Both the position numbers and the translations under genes were made by a program. 5,082 nucleotides of DNA from Bacteroidota bacterium (lineage in GTDB: Bacteria > Bacteroidota > Ignavibacteria > Ignavibacteriales > Ignavibacteriaceae), in contig JAJYSI010000284.1 of assembly GCA_021793635.1 (NCBI GenBank), forward strand, positions 1 to 5,082, given 5' to 3'. The notes beneath the pieces are model-generated. The model worked only from the letters and a program-made list of their open reading frames with translations. It did no database searches and was not told the DNA's origin. Below are positions 1-4,653 of this stretch, piece by piece. Every line of letters starts with the position of its first letter. The stretch's first letter is position 1.

Positions 1-61
1 CCGATCTTATACGCTTTTTGAATAATTTTCTTTTTGGGTAACCGATGTATATACAATTATT

Positions 62-80
62 TTGTCTAATTAAGCTGCGG
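62..80. repeat. 19-bp repeat, left copy
   Basis: The sequence ttgtctaattaagctgcgg is identical to positions 1453-1471, where it covers the last codons and stop of the DUF2283 gene. Flanking bases are unrelated at the two sites. It could be a dispersed-repeat edge or a leftover of an older gene end. Read on the minus strand, both copies give an Ala-Ala-stop ending. Confidence 0.6.
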
Positions 81-99
81 ACAGATTTTCCAAACTTGC

Positions 100-180
100 C
101 TACAGTTTTCCCACTTGCTCACTTATCCACGCATACGTCTCTTTCATTCCCTGCTTTAGCTACATAGACGACACCTTACC
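100..180 (-). pseudogene. C-terminal remnant of an extended-SDR nucleotide-sugar epimerase
   Basis: On the minus strand, 159 to 100 reads LKQGMKETYAWISEQVGKL followed by TAG. This matches the usual end of NAD-dependent sugar epimerases of the GDP-mannose 3,5-epimerase kind, where a 'L..GL..TY.WI..Q' helix closes the protein. Upstream in the same frame, GKVSSM (180-163) fits the stretch that normally precedes this helix, but a TAG at 160-162 separates the two. There is no start codon and no Rossmann domain, so it cannot be functional. It lies just downstream, in minus-strand order, of the transferase remnant at 231-314. A matching middle fragment of such an epimerase is at 4139-4234, suggesting that both come from one locus broken up by recombination. 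The family call rests on a short motif recognised by eye. Confidence 0.45.
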
Positions 181-230
181 AGAGATCAGATATCAGAGAT
201 CATTCATTTTCCGATCTTTCCTCTATCACG

Positions 231-314
231 TCATAATATTATAAATGAAATTATAAGAATAATAATATCAATTATAATCCGGAATAAATATAAAGATTTA
301 CGATAGACTTGCAT
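231..314 (-). pseudogene. N-terminal remnant of a second WcaJ-like sugar transferase
   Basis: The ATG at 314-312 opens a 27-codon frame that ends in TGA at 231-233. Its product begins MQVYRKSLYLFRIIIDIIIL, nearly the same as the start of the large transferase at 4052 ([20 protein letters not shown]). By eye, about 71 of 81 bases and 22 of 27 residues agree, and several differences are synonymous. The TGA aligns with a Gly codon (GGA) of the large gene, and similarity fades within about ten bases beyond it. This is therefore the first membrane helix of a paralogue or duplicated copy, cut off by a nonsense change plus deletion. Bases upstream of the ATG do not resemble those upstream of the large gene. 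An independent 27-residue membrane peptide is possible but unlikely. Confidence 0.75.
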
Positions 315-373
315 TTAGCTAGCAGACTCAATATTGAAATAAATTAACTCAGACACAATTCACTATCTTAAAT

Positions 374-604
374 TTATAATGAATCCCATTCATCAGGTGA
401 AATGGGACGGTCAATAATGATTTCAATTTCATTTATCATCATTTTTAATTGCGGAACAGAGTATTCTTTGTTTGATGGAATTGTAAGTCGATGGTTTTTG
501 TATATCATAAACTGATGCCGGGTACCAGAATATGGACCTTCAAAATCAAGGGTCAATAATCGTTTAATAAAATCCTTTCTTTTACAAGGTACCAAATGAT
601 GCAT
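374..604 (-). CDS. hicA: HicA-family mRNA interferase toxin (putative)
   Basis: This 76-residue protein has the layout of HicA (YcfA-like) toxins, which have a double-stranded-RNA-binding-like fold and cleave mRNA. KRKDFIKRL (8-16) is the first helix. FEGPYSGTRHQFM (21-33) carries the expected catalytic His at about residue 30, though the usual Gly-Gly before it is Gly-Thr here. RLTIPSN (39-45) is the conserved strand, and the tail ISPDEWDSL fits the subgroup ending in '..EEW..L'. The ATG at 604-602 lies inside the end of the upstream hicB frame (23-bp overlap), as expected for a translationally coupled pair. No clear Shine-Dalgarno sequence is seen, and there is no in-frame upstream start close by. 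The gene looks intact. It would act in the cytoplasm and be neutralised by the HicB-like partner. Confidence 0.8.
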   Translation of the reverse strand: MHHLVPCKRKDFIKRLLTLDFEGPYSGTRHQFMIYKNHRLTIPSNKEYSVPQLKMMINEIEIIIDRPISPDEWDSL

Positions 605-878
605 GAGTTGGTTTTTTATTAAGATTGATTTTCCCGATCACCGGCAATGTATGCCCAAATTTAATGCCGACCAATATCCAGTCTTCAAGAGTGGATCGTA
701 ATTCATCCTGACAATCTTTTAAAGTATTGCCAAAAGAGATTACCCCTTTACATTTGGGAATTCGTCCTGCAAAGGTTCCATCTTCAAGCTTATCATATTC
801 CGCAAGCGATAAGAGAATATCAATATAATCTGTTATAATATATTTAACTTTCATATTTTTAGCATTTTTATTTATCAT
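582..878 (-). CDS. hicB: HicB-family antitoxin (putative)
   Basis: This frame of 98 residues is the probable antitoxin of the downstream hicA. DGTFAGRIPKCKGVISFG (33-50) is the typical HicB partial RNase-H-like core ('DG.F.G.IP...GV'). NTLKDCQDELRSTLEDWIL (51-69) is the 'TLE.C...L...LE.W' helix, followed by GHTLPVIGKINLN. No helix-turn-helix or ribbon-helix-helix domain is visible, so DNA binding and autoregulation cannot be read from the sequence. The frame can start at the ATG at 878 or the ATG at 854 (Met9). Family alignment suits Met9, because homologues begin just before the K-Y pair, but neither start has a clear Shine-Dalgarno sequence. The toxin gene overlaps its 3' end. The 23-bp overlap and antitoxin-first order support co-translation. 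The AT-rich stretch 879-957 is the likely promoter region, although no convincing -35/-10 pair stands out. Confidence 0.78.
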   Translation of the reverse strand: MINKNAKNMKVKYIITDYIDILLSLAEYDKLEDGTFAGRIPKCKGVISFGNTLKDCQDELRSTLEDWILVGIKFGHTLPVIGKINLNKKPTHASFGTL

Positions 879-957
879 TTAGATTTATATAAAGAATATT
901 GAGATCAAAAGTAACTAACTTAATTTAATTAAATCAATATAAACACACAAGAAAGAT

Positions 958-1085
958 AATAAGTTACAGCGAAAGGGTTCGGCATAAAAACAATAACATT
1001 GTTCAAAAAGTTATATGTCGCTCCTCCGGAGCTTTAATGTTTTTTTCTGTTTAACTGCTACTAATGTTTCACCGCTCTGCGGCTG
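958..1085. repeat. Composite hairpin repeat, copy A1 (left part)
   Basis: One of four copies in the window (others 2131-2410, 2439-2545, 4735-4863). The modules in order are: 'cagcgaaaggg' (968-977); a stem ATAAC/GTTAT (993-997 with 1010-1014); the strictly kept hairpin GCTCC-TCC-GGAGC (1020-1032); a T-rich spacer 'tttaatgttttttctg'; 'actgctactaatgtttca'; and CCGC-TCT-GCGG (1072-1082). It has no coding logic in any frame. Several stems have three-base loops. It may be a non-autonomous repeat family or a transcribed structured element; which one is unknown. Confidence 0.75.
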
Positions 1086-1120
1086 GAAGGGGCAATAGGG
1101 GATTTTTGATTGATGATTAA

Positions 1121-1252
1121 TTATTGAATTAATATTTTTGCTATAATAATCTTTCAACCTGAGATTTTCTATTTTAGGGAAAAGCGCCAGCGGTGCGGCA
1201 TATTAGTAGAAAATCATACAAAAAAAATAAAAGAGCCACTGAGTGGCGAAAC
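1121..1252. repeat. Composite hairpin repeat, copy A1 (right part)
   Basis: This part matches 2278-2410 closely, starting at ttattgaattaatatttttg. It contains GCGCC-AGC-GGTGC (1184-1196, one G-T pair), 'atattagtagaa', and GCCAC-TGA-GTGGC (1235-1247). In the second copy the last hairpin reads GCCAC-AGA-GTGGC: the stem is kept and only the loop differs. The spacer to the left part (1086-1120) differs in length and sequence from that of the second copy, so the two parts behave as separate modules. Confidence 0.75.
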
Positions 1253-1290
1253 GTTAGTAGACAAAATAATATTCATATACGAAAAACGAT

Positions 1291-1452
1291 TTATATCATT
1301 ACAAAAACGGCAATTGAGAAACCGATGAATCGGTTAAAAGGAATTTTCGGTATTTCTTTCCCACGAATGAATTCGTGGGCTGCTGTTATTGCTTTTATTT
1401 GATTTACTAATTATTAGTGACGAGTGACGATTATATCATTACAAAAACGGCA
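1291..1452. repeat. 22-bp direct repeat (1291-1312 and 1431-1452) around a hairpin pair
   Basis: The 22 bases starting ttatatcattacaaaaacgg are identical at 1291-1312 and 1431-1452, and the similarity runs a few bases further on each side with single-base gaps. They bracket 118 bp that hold two hairpins and a 'gtgacgagtgacga' tract. The layout looks like an insertion with a long flanking duplication, or a tandem duplication filled by repeats. The right copy runs directly into the 19-bp repeat at 1453-1471. Confidence 0.7.
1319..1380. repeat. Pair of hairpins with a TGAA centre (intact version)
   Basis: Hairpin 1: aaccgat/atcggtt (1320-1326 with 1329-1335). Hairpin 2: cccacgaat/attcgtggg (1360-1368 with 1371-1379), followed by 'ctgctgttattgctttt'. 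The same two hairpins in the same order occur at 4246-4263 and 4288-4295/4658-4665, where the second is split by a MITE. The stem is a full 9 bp around the two bases GA. A tail of T-rich sequence follows hairpin 2 on the plus strand, so a terminator role is possible, but the T run is poor. Confidence 0.7.
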
Positions 1453-1471
1453 TTGTCTAATTAAGCTGCGG
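1453..1471. repeat. 19-bp repeat, right copy
   Basis: Identical to 62-80. On the minus strand it encodes the final Ala-Ala and TAA of the DUF2283 gene and continues past the stop. The last codons of that gene may thus have been supplied by a repeat. Confidence 0.6.
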
Positions 1472-1673
1472 TACTTTTGAGTGATATTGACAGGGGGAAG
1501 TTTTTTACCTCGCTTACCTTCAGAATTGAAAAACCTAAAATATTCCCTTCGTTATCAACCTTTTCCATTACCGCATCATTTTCTGTCTCTATAAAATAAC
1601 CTTCTTTTTTTTCAAAAGTTACTTCAAGATAATCTCCTTCTTTATCATACCATATCTTTATTTCTTTTCCCAT
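1461..1673 (-). CDS. DUF2283 domain protein, probable antitoxin-like partner
   Basis: This 70-residue protein matches the DUF2283 pattern. IKIWYDKEGDYLEVTF (5-20) is the first pair of strands ('i.YD.e.D.Lyi.f'). DAVMEKVDNEGNILGFSIL (33-51) is the conserved 'D.v....D..G.ivGieIL' hairpin, and KVSEVK follows. The ATG at 1673-1671 overlaps the end of the upstream gene by 16 bp. It has the best ribosome-binding site in the window: ggaaag, five bases before the ATG. DUF2283 proteins are often found beside small putative toxins, and the overlap here supports a two-gene cassette, but no biochemical function is established. The C-terminus (SLKSTAA) is formed partly from the 19-bp repeat at 1453-1471, so the original end may have been different. 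Confidence 0.8.
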   Translation of the reverse strand: MGKEIKIWYDKEGDYLEVTFEKKEGYFIETENDAVMEKVDNEGNILGFSILKVSEVKNFPLSISLKSTAA

Positions 1674-1972
1674 ATCAGCTTTCCTTTTTTAATTGCATCG
1701 GTAAAATAAGCAGTAATTATGAAATTATCACTGTCCTTATATTTAGCTGTAATGCACAAATATTTTGCCTTAACCGGGGTTAGGGCATAATACTTATATA
1801 ACAATTCAACATTAGTATCAGTCTTTGATTCAATTACATAATCCGGTATAGACAAAGCTTCTATAATTTTCCCTATTTGATTAGCCATTTCAGGATGGCT
1901 ATTTTCTAAATGCTTTATGCGCTCATCGGTATAACGTACTTTCCTATTTTTATAATCAATTAAAATTAACAT
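1658..1972 (-). CDS. Small probable BECR-fold (barnase/EndoU/colicin/RelE-like) nuclease, possible toxin
   Basis: From the ATG at 1972-1970 the product is 104 residues. Motifs in order: VRYTDERIKHLENSHPEM (12-29); a helix NQIGKIIEAL (31-40); PDYVIES (43-49); ELLYKYY (56-62); KYLCITAKYK (70-79); and FIITAYFTDAIKKGKLIWE (84-102). This 'TDER..HI...HPEM ... lcv..K ... fi.TAY.T...k.G..lW' layout is that of small proteins annotated as PBECR-type nuclease-fold or uncharacterised, commonly followed by a DUF2283 gene. Candidate catalytic residues (His at 21 and 26, Lys77, Thr87, Tyr89) are a guess from conservation. A longer reading exists from a GTG at 2014, but the added 14 residues look unlike family members. 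The cassette order is putative toxin first, then DUF2283. The family assignment is from memory of the pattern. Confidence 0.7.
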   Translation of the reverse strand: MLILIDYKNRKVRYTDERIKHLENSHPEMANQIGKIIEALSIPDYVIESKTDTNVELLYKYYALTPVKAKYLCITAKYKDSDNFIITAYFTDAIKKGKLIWEKK

Positions 1973-2130
1973 AAACAAATTAAAACGCTTATTACGAAGT
2001 ACAGAAGCTTCCACAGTCTAATAATTATCCGTGATGATCTGCCTTATCATTTAAATCCGAGCGCTATTTACTTAAAATTGATATCCCATACATGCCTGAC
2101 GGTAGAAATTAGAAATTAAAAGGGGAATAT

Positions 2131-2410
2131 ATATGTCGCTCCTCCGGAGCTTTAATGTTTTTTTTCTGTTTTACTGCTACTAATGTTTCACCGCTCTGCG
2201 GCTGTATAAGGTAACACGGGATTATTGATTATTGATTGATTAATTTAATCGCAATTGATCCTCTACGAGGTTCGGTAATTATTGAATTAATATTTTTGCT
2301 ACAATAATCTTTCAACCTGAAATTTTTTATTTTAGGGAAAAGCGCCAGCGGTGCGGCATATTAGTAGAATATCATACAAAACAAATAAAAGAGCCACAGA
2401 GTGGCGAAAC
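2131..2410. repeat. Composite hairpin repeat, copy A2 (both parts)
   Basis: Same orientation and same modules as A1, but starting inside it at 'tatgtcgctcc', so the first stem is missing. It has GCTCC-TCC-GGAGC (2137-2149), CCGC-TCT-GCGG (2191-2201), then a longer spacer with an added hairpin CCTC-TAC-GAGG (2260-2270). It closes with GCGCC-AGC-GGTGC (2342-2354) and GCCAC-AGA-GTGGC (2393-2405). Together with A1 it forms direct repeats around the nuclease/DUF2283 cassette, which could allow loss or duplication of that cassette by recombination. Confidence 0.75.
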
Positions 2411-2438
2411 AAAGATTAAATATTAAAGGGGAAAGAAA

Positions 2439-2545
2439 ATAATCTGCAGCGAAAGGGTTTTACATAAAGAACAATAATCTTGTTTAGGAAGATTATGTGT
2501 CGCTCCTCCGGAGCTTTAATGTTTTTTTTCTGTTTAACTGCTACT
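2439..2545. repeat. Composite hairpin repeat, copy A3 (left part only)
   Basis: It begins 'aataatctgcagcgaaaggg' like A4 and carries the first stem as ATAATCTT/AAGATTAT (2474-2481 with 2489-2496), a fuller pairing than in A1 and A4. The kept GCTCC-TCC-GGAGC hairpin and the T-rich spacer follow. It stops at 'ctgctac', before the CCGC-TCT-GCGG module, and continues into an unrelated 'ttgaattttgaatgctgaat' tract that recurs inverted in part at 2631-2646. Confidence 0.72.
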
Positions 2546-2580
2546 TGAAGGAATGTTGAATTTTGAATGCTGAATGAAAG

Positions 2581-2633
2581 CAAAAACAATTCTGAACCAG
2601 CCGGCAGGCCCCGCAAACGGGGCAGGCAGGTTC
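2581..2633 (-). terminator. Palindrome after the transferase gene, possible terminator
   Basis: On the minus strand, 16 bases after the full-length transferase stop, GAACC (2633-2629) pairs with GGTTC (2598-2594). Inside it GCCCCG pairs with CGGGGC around TTTG (2623-2608). A T-rich stretch (TTGTTTTTG, 2589-2581) follows. This is the form of an intrinsic terminator, although the T run begins a few bases from the stem. The inner hairpin also belongs to the ccccg/cgggg palindrome family, flanked here by CAGG on both sides (2605-2608 and 2623-2626), so the site may have been built by repeat insertion. Confidence 0.45.
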
Positions 2634-2648
2634 AAAATTCAGCATTAA

Positions 2649-2807
2649 TTAATACGCATTCTTATCCCCTTTAATCATATTCCAAACCGTCAAACTGATA
2701 ATTTGGATATCCAGGAAGAACGACCAGTTTTCGATATACCATATATCGTGATTGATTCTACTTTGCATTAGTTCGTGATTCTCGGTGGAGCCACGGTAAC
2801 CATTTAC
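2649..2807 (-). pseudogene. C-terminal segment of the interrupted sugar transferase
   Basis: This stretch directly continues the frame of the large gene after its TAA at 2808-2810. It encodes 52 residues with no further stop until TAA at 2649-2651. VNGYRGSTENHELM, then DIWYIENWSFFLDIQIISLT and a Lys/Asp-rich end, are exactly the closing motifs of bacterial sugar transferases (PF02397: 'GWAQVNG.RG ... D..YI.NWS...D..I...T'). With Gln in place of the stop the protein would be 467 residues, the usual length for a WcaJ-type enzyme. There is no start codon or ribosome-binding site of its own. The undamaged reading frame says the nonsense change is recent, or is a sequencing error. Confidence 0.88.
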
Positions 2808-4052
2808 TTACGCCCAACCGGTTATACCTGGTTTTACAAGATGGCGAAGCATATAGAGGCGTATTTTGTCTTTTGATTCAATATTTAGGGGGGTGGGATG
2901 CGGTCGGGGACCTACAATACTCATATCGCCCTTAAGCACATTCCAGAATTGCGGAAGTTCGTCGAGATTAGTCCTTCTTAAGAATTTCCCTATTTTAGTT
3001 ACGCGCGGATCGTGTTTTGTAGCTTGCCTAAATTTACCGTTTCCGTCTATTTCTCCGCATTCATCAACCTGCATAGAACGGAATTTATAGGCAATAAACC
3101 TTTTATTGTCCCTTCCCCATCTTTCCTGACTATACATCACGGGACCGGGAGAAGATATCTTAATTAATAAACCTATTAAAGGAAATAGCCACCAAAAGAT
3201 TACTGCATAAAGAAAAAAAGCAAATATAAAGTCAAAACTTCTTTTTAAAAGCTGCCAATGTATTTCGTTAATTCTATCTTCCCTTACCGCAATAATTGGG
3301 AAACGACCGAACATTGAGACGTTGTATTTGCCTGAAACAAACTTAAAATAATCGGGGATTATTCTTACCCTTGTAGTGTGCTTTTCGCAAACAGTTATAA
3401 CATCCTCTAACCTTGCATCAGCATTATTGGGCAAGGCTATTATTACATCATCCACATGCTGTTTATTTAGTATATTATCAAGTTCATCAATTTGACCAAG
3501 ATACTTTCCATTTAAGAACGGCTTAATGCTATCATCTACAAAACCTACCATTTTATAGCCGAAGTGTGAACTATGTTTAATCAGCTCATAAAAACTTCTG
3601 CCTACCTCACCGGCGCCTACAATTAGCAAGCTTCTTAAATTTCGTCCCCTCTTTCTTAAAAAGTTTAGATAGTTTCTAAATGCAATTTTCTCAACACCAA
3701 GCAGGATTATATTTAACAATGAAAAAAGAATTACAAAGTAACGTGATAGTCTTTCTTCCTTTAAGAGAAATAAAATAATAATGGAACTAATCAGAATAAC
3801 AGTAACATTTTTTATTAAAGCTATAATTTCAAAAGTCACATTTCTTGACCTGAACTCATCATATAAATTTGTAGCCCTTGAAGTAAAAAACCAGATTATA
3901 ATTAGAGATAACAGTAGAAACTGGTTATTTGCTTCCCTAAAAAACCTGAAATTTACAACCGACTCATGTCCTGATATTACAAATGAAATTATAAGGATAA
4001 TAATATCAATAGTAATCCGGAATAAATATAATGATCTGCGATATATTTGCAT
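2808..4052 (-). CDS. Polyprenyl-phosphate hexose-1-phosphate transferase (WcaJ-type), stopped early by TAA
   Basis: The enzyme family moves a sugar phosphate from a UDP-sugar to undecaprenyl phosphate, the first step of exopolysaccharide, capsule or O-antigen unit synthesis at the inner membrane. The 414-residue product has four N-terminal membrane segments (about 10-27, 44-58, 77-98, 105-125). A Rossmann-like CoA-binding-3 domain follows, with VGAGEVGR (145-152), GFVDD (170-174) and DDVIIALP (201-208). A re-entrant hydrophobic helix lies at about 274-299. The catalytic domain has [13 protein letters not shown] (301-313), KFRSM (323-327), and [16 protein letters not shown] with GPRP (363-384). 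Asp364-Glu365 correspond to the catalytic Asp-Glu dyad of PglC. The frame ends GITGWA then TAA, where the family has Gln. The final 52 residues lie beyond the stop, so activity is doubtful. The ATG at 4052 has no Shine-Dalgarno sequence, but the paralogue remnant at 314 begins the same way. Sugar specificity (glucose versus galactose) cannot be read. Confidence 0.92.
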   Translation of the reverse strand: MQIYRRSLYLFRITIDIIILIISFVISGHESVVNFRFFREANNQFLLLSLIIIWFFTSRATNLYDEFRSRNVTFEIIALIKNVTVILISSIIILFLLKEERLSRYFVILFSLLNIILLGVEKIAFRNYLNFLRKRGRNLRSLLIVGAGEVGRSFYELIKHSSHFGYKMVGFVDDSIKPFLNGKYLGQIDELDNILNKQHVDDVIIALPNNADARLEDVITVCEKHTTRVRIIPDYFKFVSGKYNVSMFGRFPIIAVREDRINEIHWQLLKRSFDFIFAFFLYAVIFWWLFPLIGLLIKISSPGPVMYSQERWGRDNKRFIAYKFRSMQVDECGEIDGNGKFRQATKHDPRVTKIGKFLRRTNLDELPQFWNVLKGDMSIVGPRPHPTPLNIESKDKIRLYMLRHLVKPGITGWA

Positions 4053-4056
4053 TTTT

Positions 4057-4100
4057 AATTAGTGACCTGCTTGCCGGCAGGCAGGCGAGGAATTAGTGAC
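4057..4100. repeat. Near-palindrome flanked by a 10-bp direct repeat
   Basis: The bases aattagtgac occur at 4057-4066 and 4091-4100. Between them is the near-perfect palindrome cctgcttgccggcaggcagg (4066-4085, one mismatched pair in ten, overlapping the left repeat by one base), then 'cgagg'. The element lies directly upstream of the transferase start on the minus strand, followed by a 'gtgacgag' tract up to 4121. It looks like insertion of a small GC-rich palindrome with duplication of its target, or a duplication by slippage. Confidence 0.6.
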
Positions 4101-4138
4101 GAGAGAGTGACGAGTAACGAGTCCGATAATTTTGAATG

Positions 4139-4234
4139 AGCTAGCTGGTTAATGGTTACCATTTCATCAGGACCTATATAAACCGGGCCATTAAAAGTAT
4201 TATAATCCATTAATCTACGGGAATTCGCTTGCCC
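4139..4234 (-). pseudogene. Fragment of a GDP-mannose 3,5-epimerase-like gene
   Basis: Minus-strand frame 4216 to 4139 reads RLMDYNT, then FNGPVYIGPDEMVTINQLA. The stretch 'gPvniGsdEMVtInqLA' is a hallmark of GDP-mannose 3,5-epimerase and close extended short-chain dehydrogenases, and sits in the C-terminal substrate-binding part. Upstream in frame, PGQANSR (about 4237-4217) may be a degraded 'GDG.QTRSF', with the linking 15 or so residues missing. Similarity stops after NQLA, where a 'gtgacgag' repeat tract begins. There is no catalytic Tyr-x3-Lys and no start. With the scrap at 100-180 it indicates that a complete epimerase gene once belonged to this polysaccharide locus. The enzyme would supply a GDP-sugar for the same pathway as the transferase. 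Confidence 0.7.
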
Positions 4235-4245
4235 CGGAAATTCAG

Positions 4246-4299
4246 AAACCGATGAATCGGTTTAAAGATATACTTTCATTTCTTTTACCCACGAATAAA
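4246..4299. repeat. Hairpin pair, second copy, left half, with left target duplication TAAA
   Basis: aaaccgat/atcggttt (4246-4263) is the same first hairpin as at 1319-1335. The second hairpin's left arm, cccacgaa (4288-4295), is followed by TAAA (4296-4299), where the MITE begins. The right arm, ttcgtggg, is at 4658-4665, after a second TAAA (4654-4657). Removing the MITE and one TAAA restores cccacgaataaattcgtggg, an 8-bp stem with TAAA as loop; the intact relative at 1360-1379 has TGAA there. Confidence 0.8.
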
Positions 4300-4653
4300 G
4301 AGGCTGTGTGAAAATTAATTTTCAAAGAATAAATATTAATATTATTGAATAAGCCATTTTAGTTTTTGTTACTTACAATTTATTCATCAATTGCCCCGCC
4401 ACCTGCCTACCGGACAGGCCCCGCATACCCCGCAAACGGGGCATACGGGGCAGGCAGGTTTATGGCGGGGATTTAATCAACAAAAGAAAATATTGGCTTT
4501 AGCCACATAAACTGCAAATATGGGGCTAAAGCCCAATTTTTGCTTGTGTGACTCTACCCCGGCATGAATGCCGGGGCAATACATAATTTAGAAACAGCTT
4601 CATAATAATAATTGGAATATTTGTTCATCACTTTTGAATTTTCACACAGCCTC
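4300..4653. mobile_element. 354-bp MITE-like element inserted in a hairpin loop
   Basis: The ends are perfect 17-bp inverted repeats: gaggctgtgtgaaaatt at 4300-4316 and its complement at 4637-4653. Weaker similarity continues inwards. A 4-bp duplication TAAA flanks it (4296-4299 and 4654-4657). No reading frame inside could be a transposase, so it is non-autonomous and must have been moved by an enzyme encoded elsewhere. The ends resemble those of DDE-type IS elements (IS5/IS1182-like 'GaGGCTGT' ends), but I cannot assign the family. The inside is made of palindromes: a nested GC-rich structure (4394-4470), ttggctttagcc/ggctaaagcccaa (4493-4504 with 4524-4536), and ccccggca-tgaa-tgccgggg (4557-4576). 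A decayed end-like sequence, aatttagaaacagcttc (4585-4601), matches the right end at about 12 of 17 bases, hinting at an older end or a nested relative. Confidence 0.85.
4394..4470. repeat. Nested palindromes, hairpin within hairpin loop
   Basis: From outside in, the stems are: ccccgcca/tggcgggg (4394-4401 with 4463-4470); acctgcct/aggcaggt (4401-4408 with 4452-4459); gccccg/cggggc (4418-4423 with 4446-4451); and innermost ccccg-caaa-cgggg (4428-4441). The inner 14-bp hairpin is bordered by CATA on both sides (4424-4427 and 4442-4445). Without it and one CATA, the third stem becomes ccccg-cata-cgggg, which is exactly the free hairpin at 4931-4944. The third stem is itself bordered by CAGG (4415-4418 and 4451-4454). 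Confidence 0.85.

Noticed and set aside
181..225. Short near-repeats of 'agagatca' between the two left-end remnants
   Set aside because: Too short and irregular to name as an element; likely low-complexity filler.
1193..1402. Plus-strand open frame of 69 codons
   Set aside because: It runs through the composite repeat and the hairpin pair; its residues are simply the translation of palindromes, with no family signal.
1973..2014. Longer start (GTG at 2014) for the putative nuclease
   Set aside because: It adds 14 residues that do not fit the family, and uses GTG while an ATG at 1972 sits right before the conserved region.
958..2545. CRISPR array
   Set aside because: Repeats are long, few, composite and unevenly spaced; there is no regular repeat-spacer pattern and no cas gene.
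2416..2616. Minus-strand open frame of 66 codons
   Set aside because: It covers repeat copy A3 and the GC-rich palindrome; it shares residues with the 4693-4893 frame only because both cross the same repeat.
2808..2810. TAA read as Gln through a changed genetic code or readthrough
   Set aside because: Other genes here end normally with TAA (for example at 374, 582, 1461, 1658), so reassignment is not supported, and no readthrough signal is visible.
2866..3090. Plus-strand open frame opposite the transferase
   Set aside because: It is antisense to the strongly conserved catalytic domain and resembles no known protein.
3781..4062. Plus-strand open frame opposite the transferase N-terminus
   Set aside because: It is antisense to the membrane helices; the minus-strand reading has clear family motifs.
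4300..4653. Transposase or passenger gene within the inserted element
   Set aside because: No frame of useful length with any recognisable motif; the interior is palindromes.
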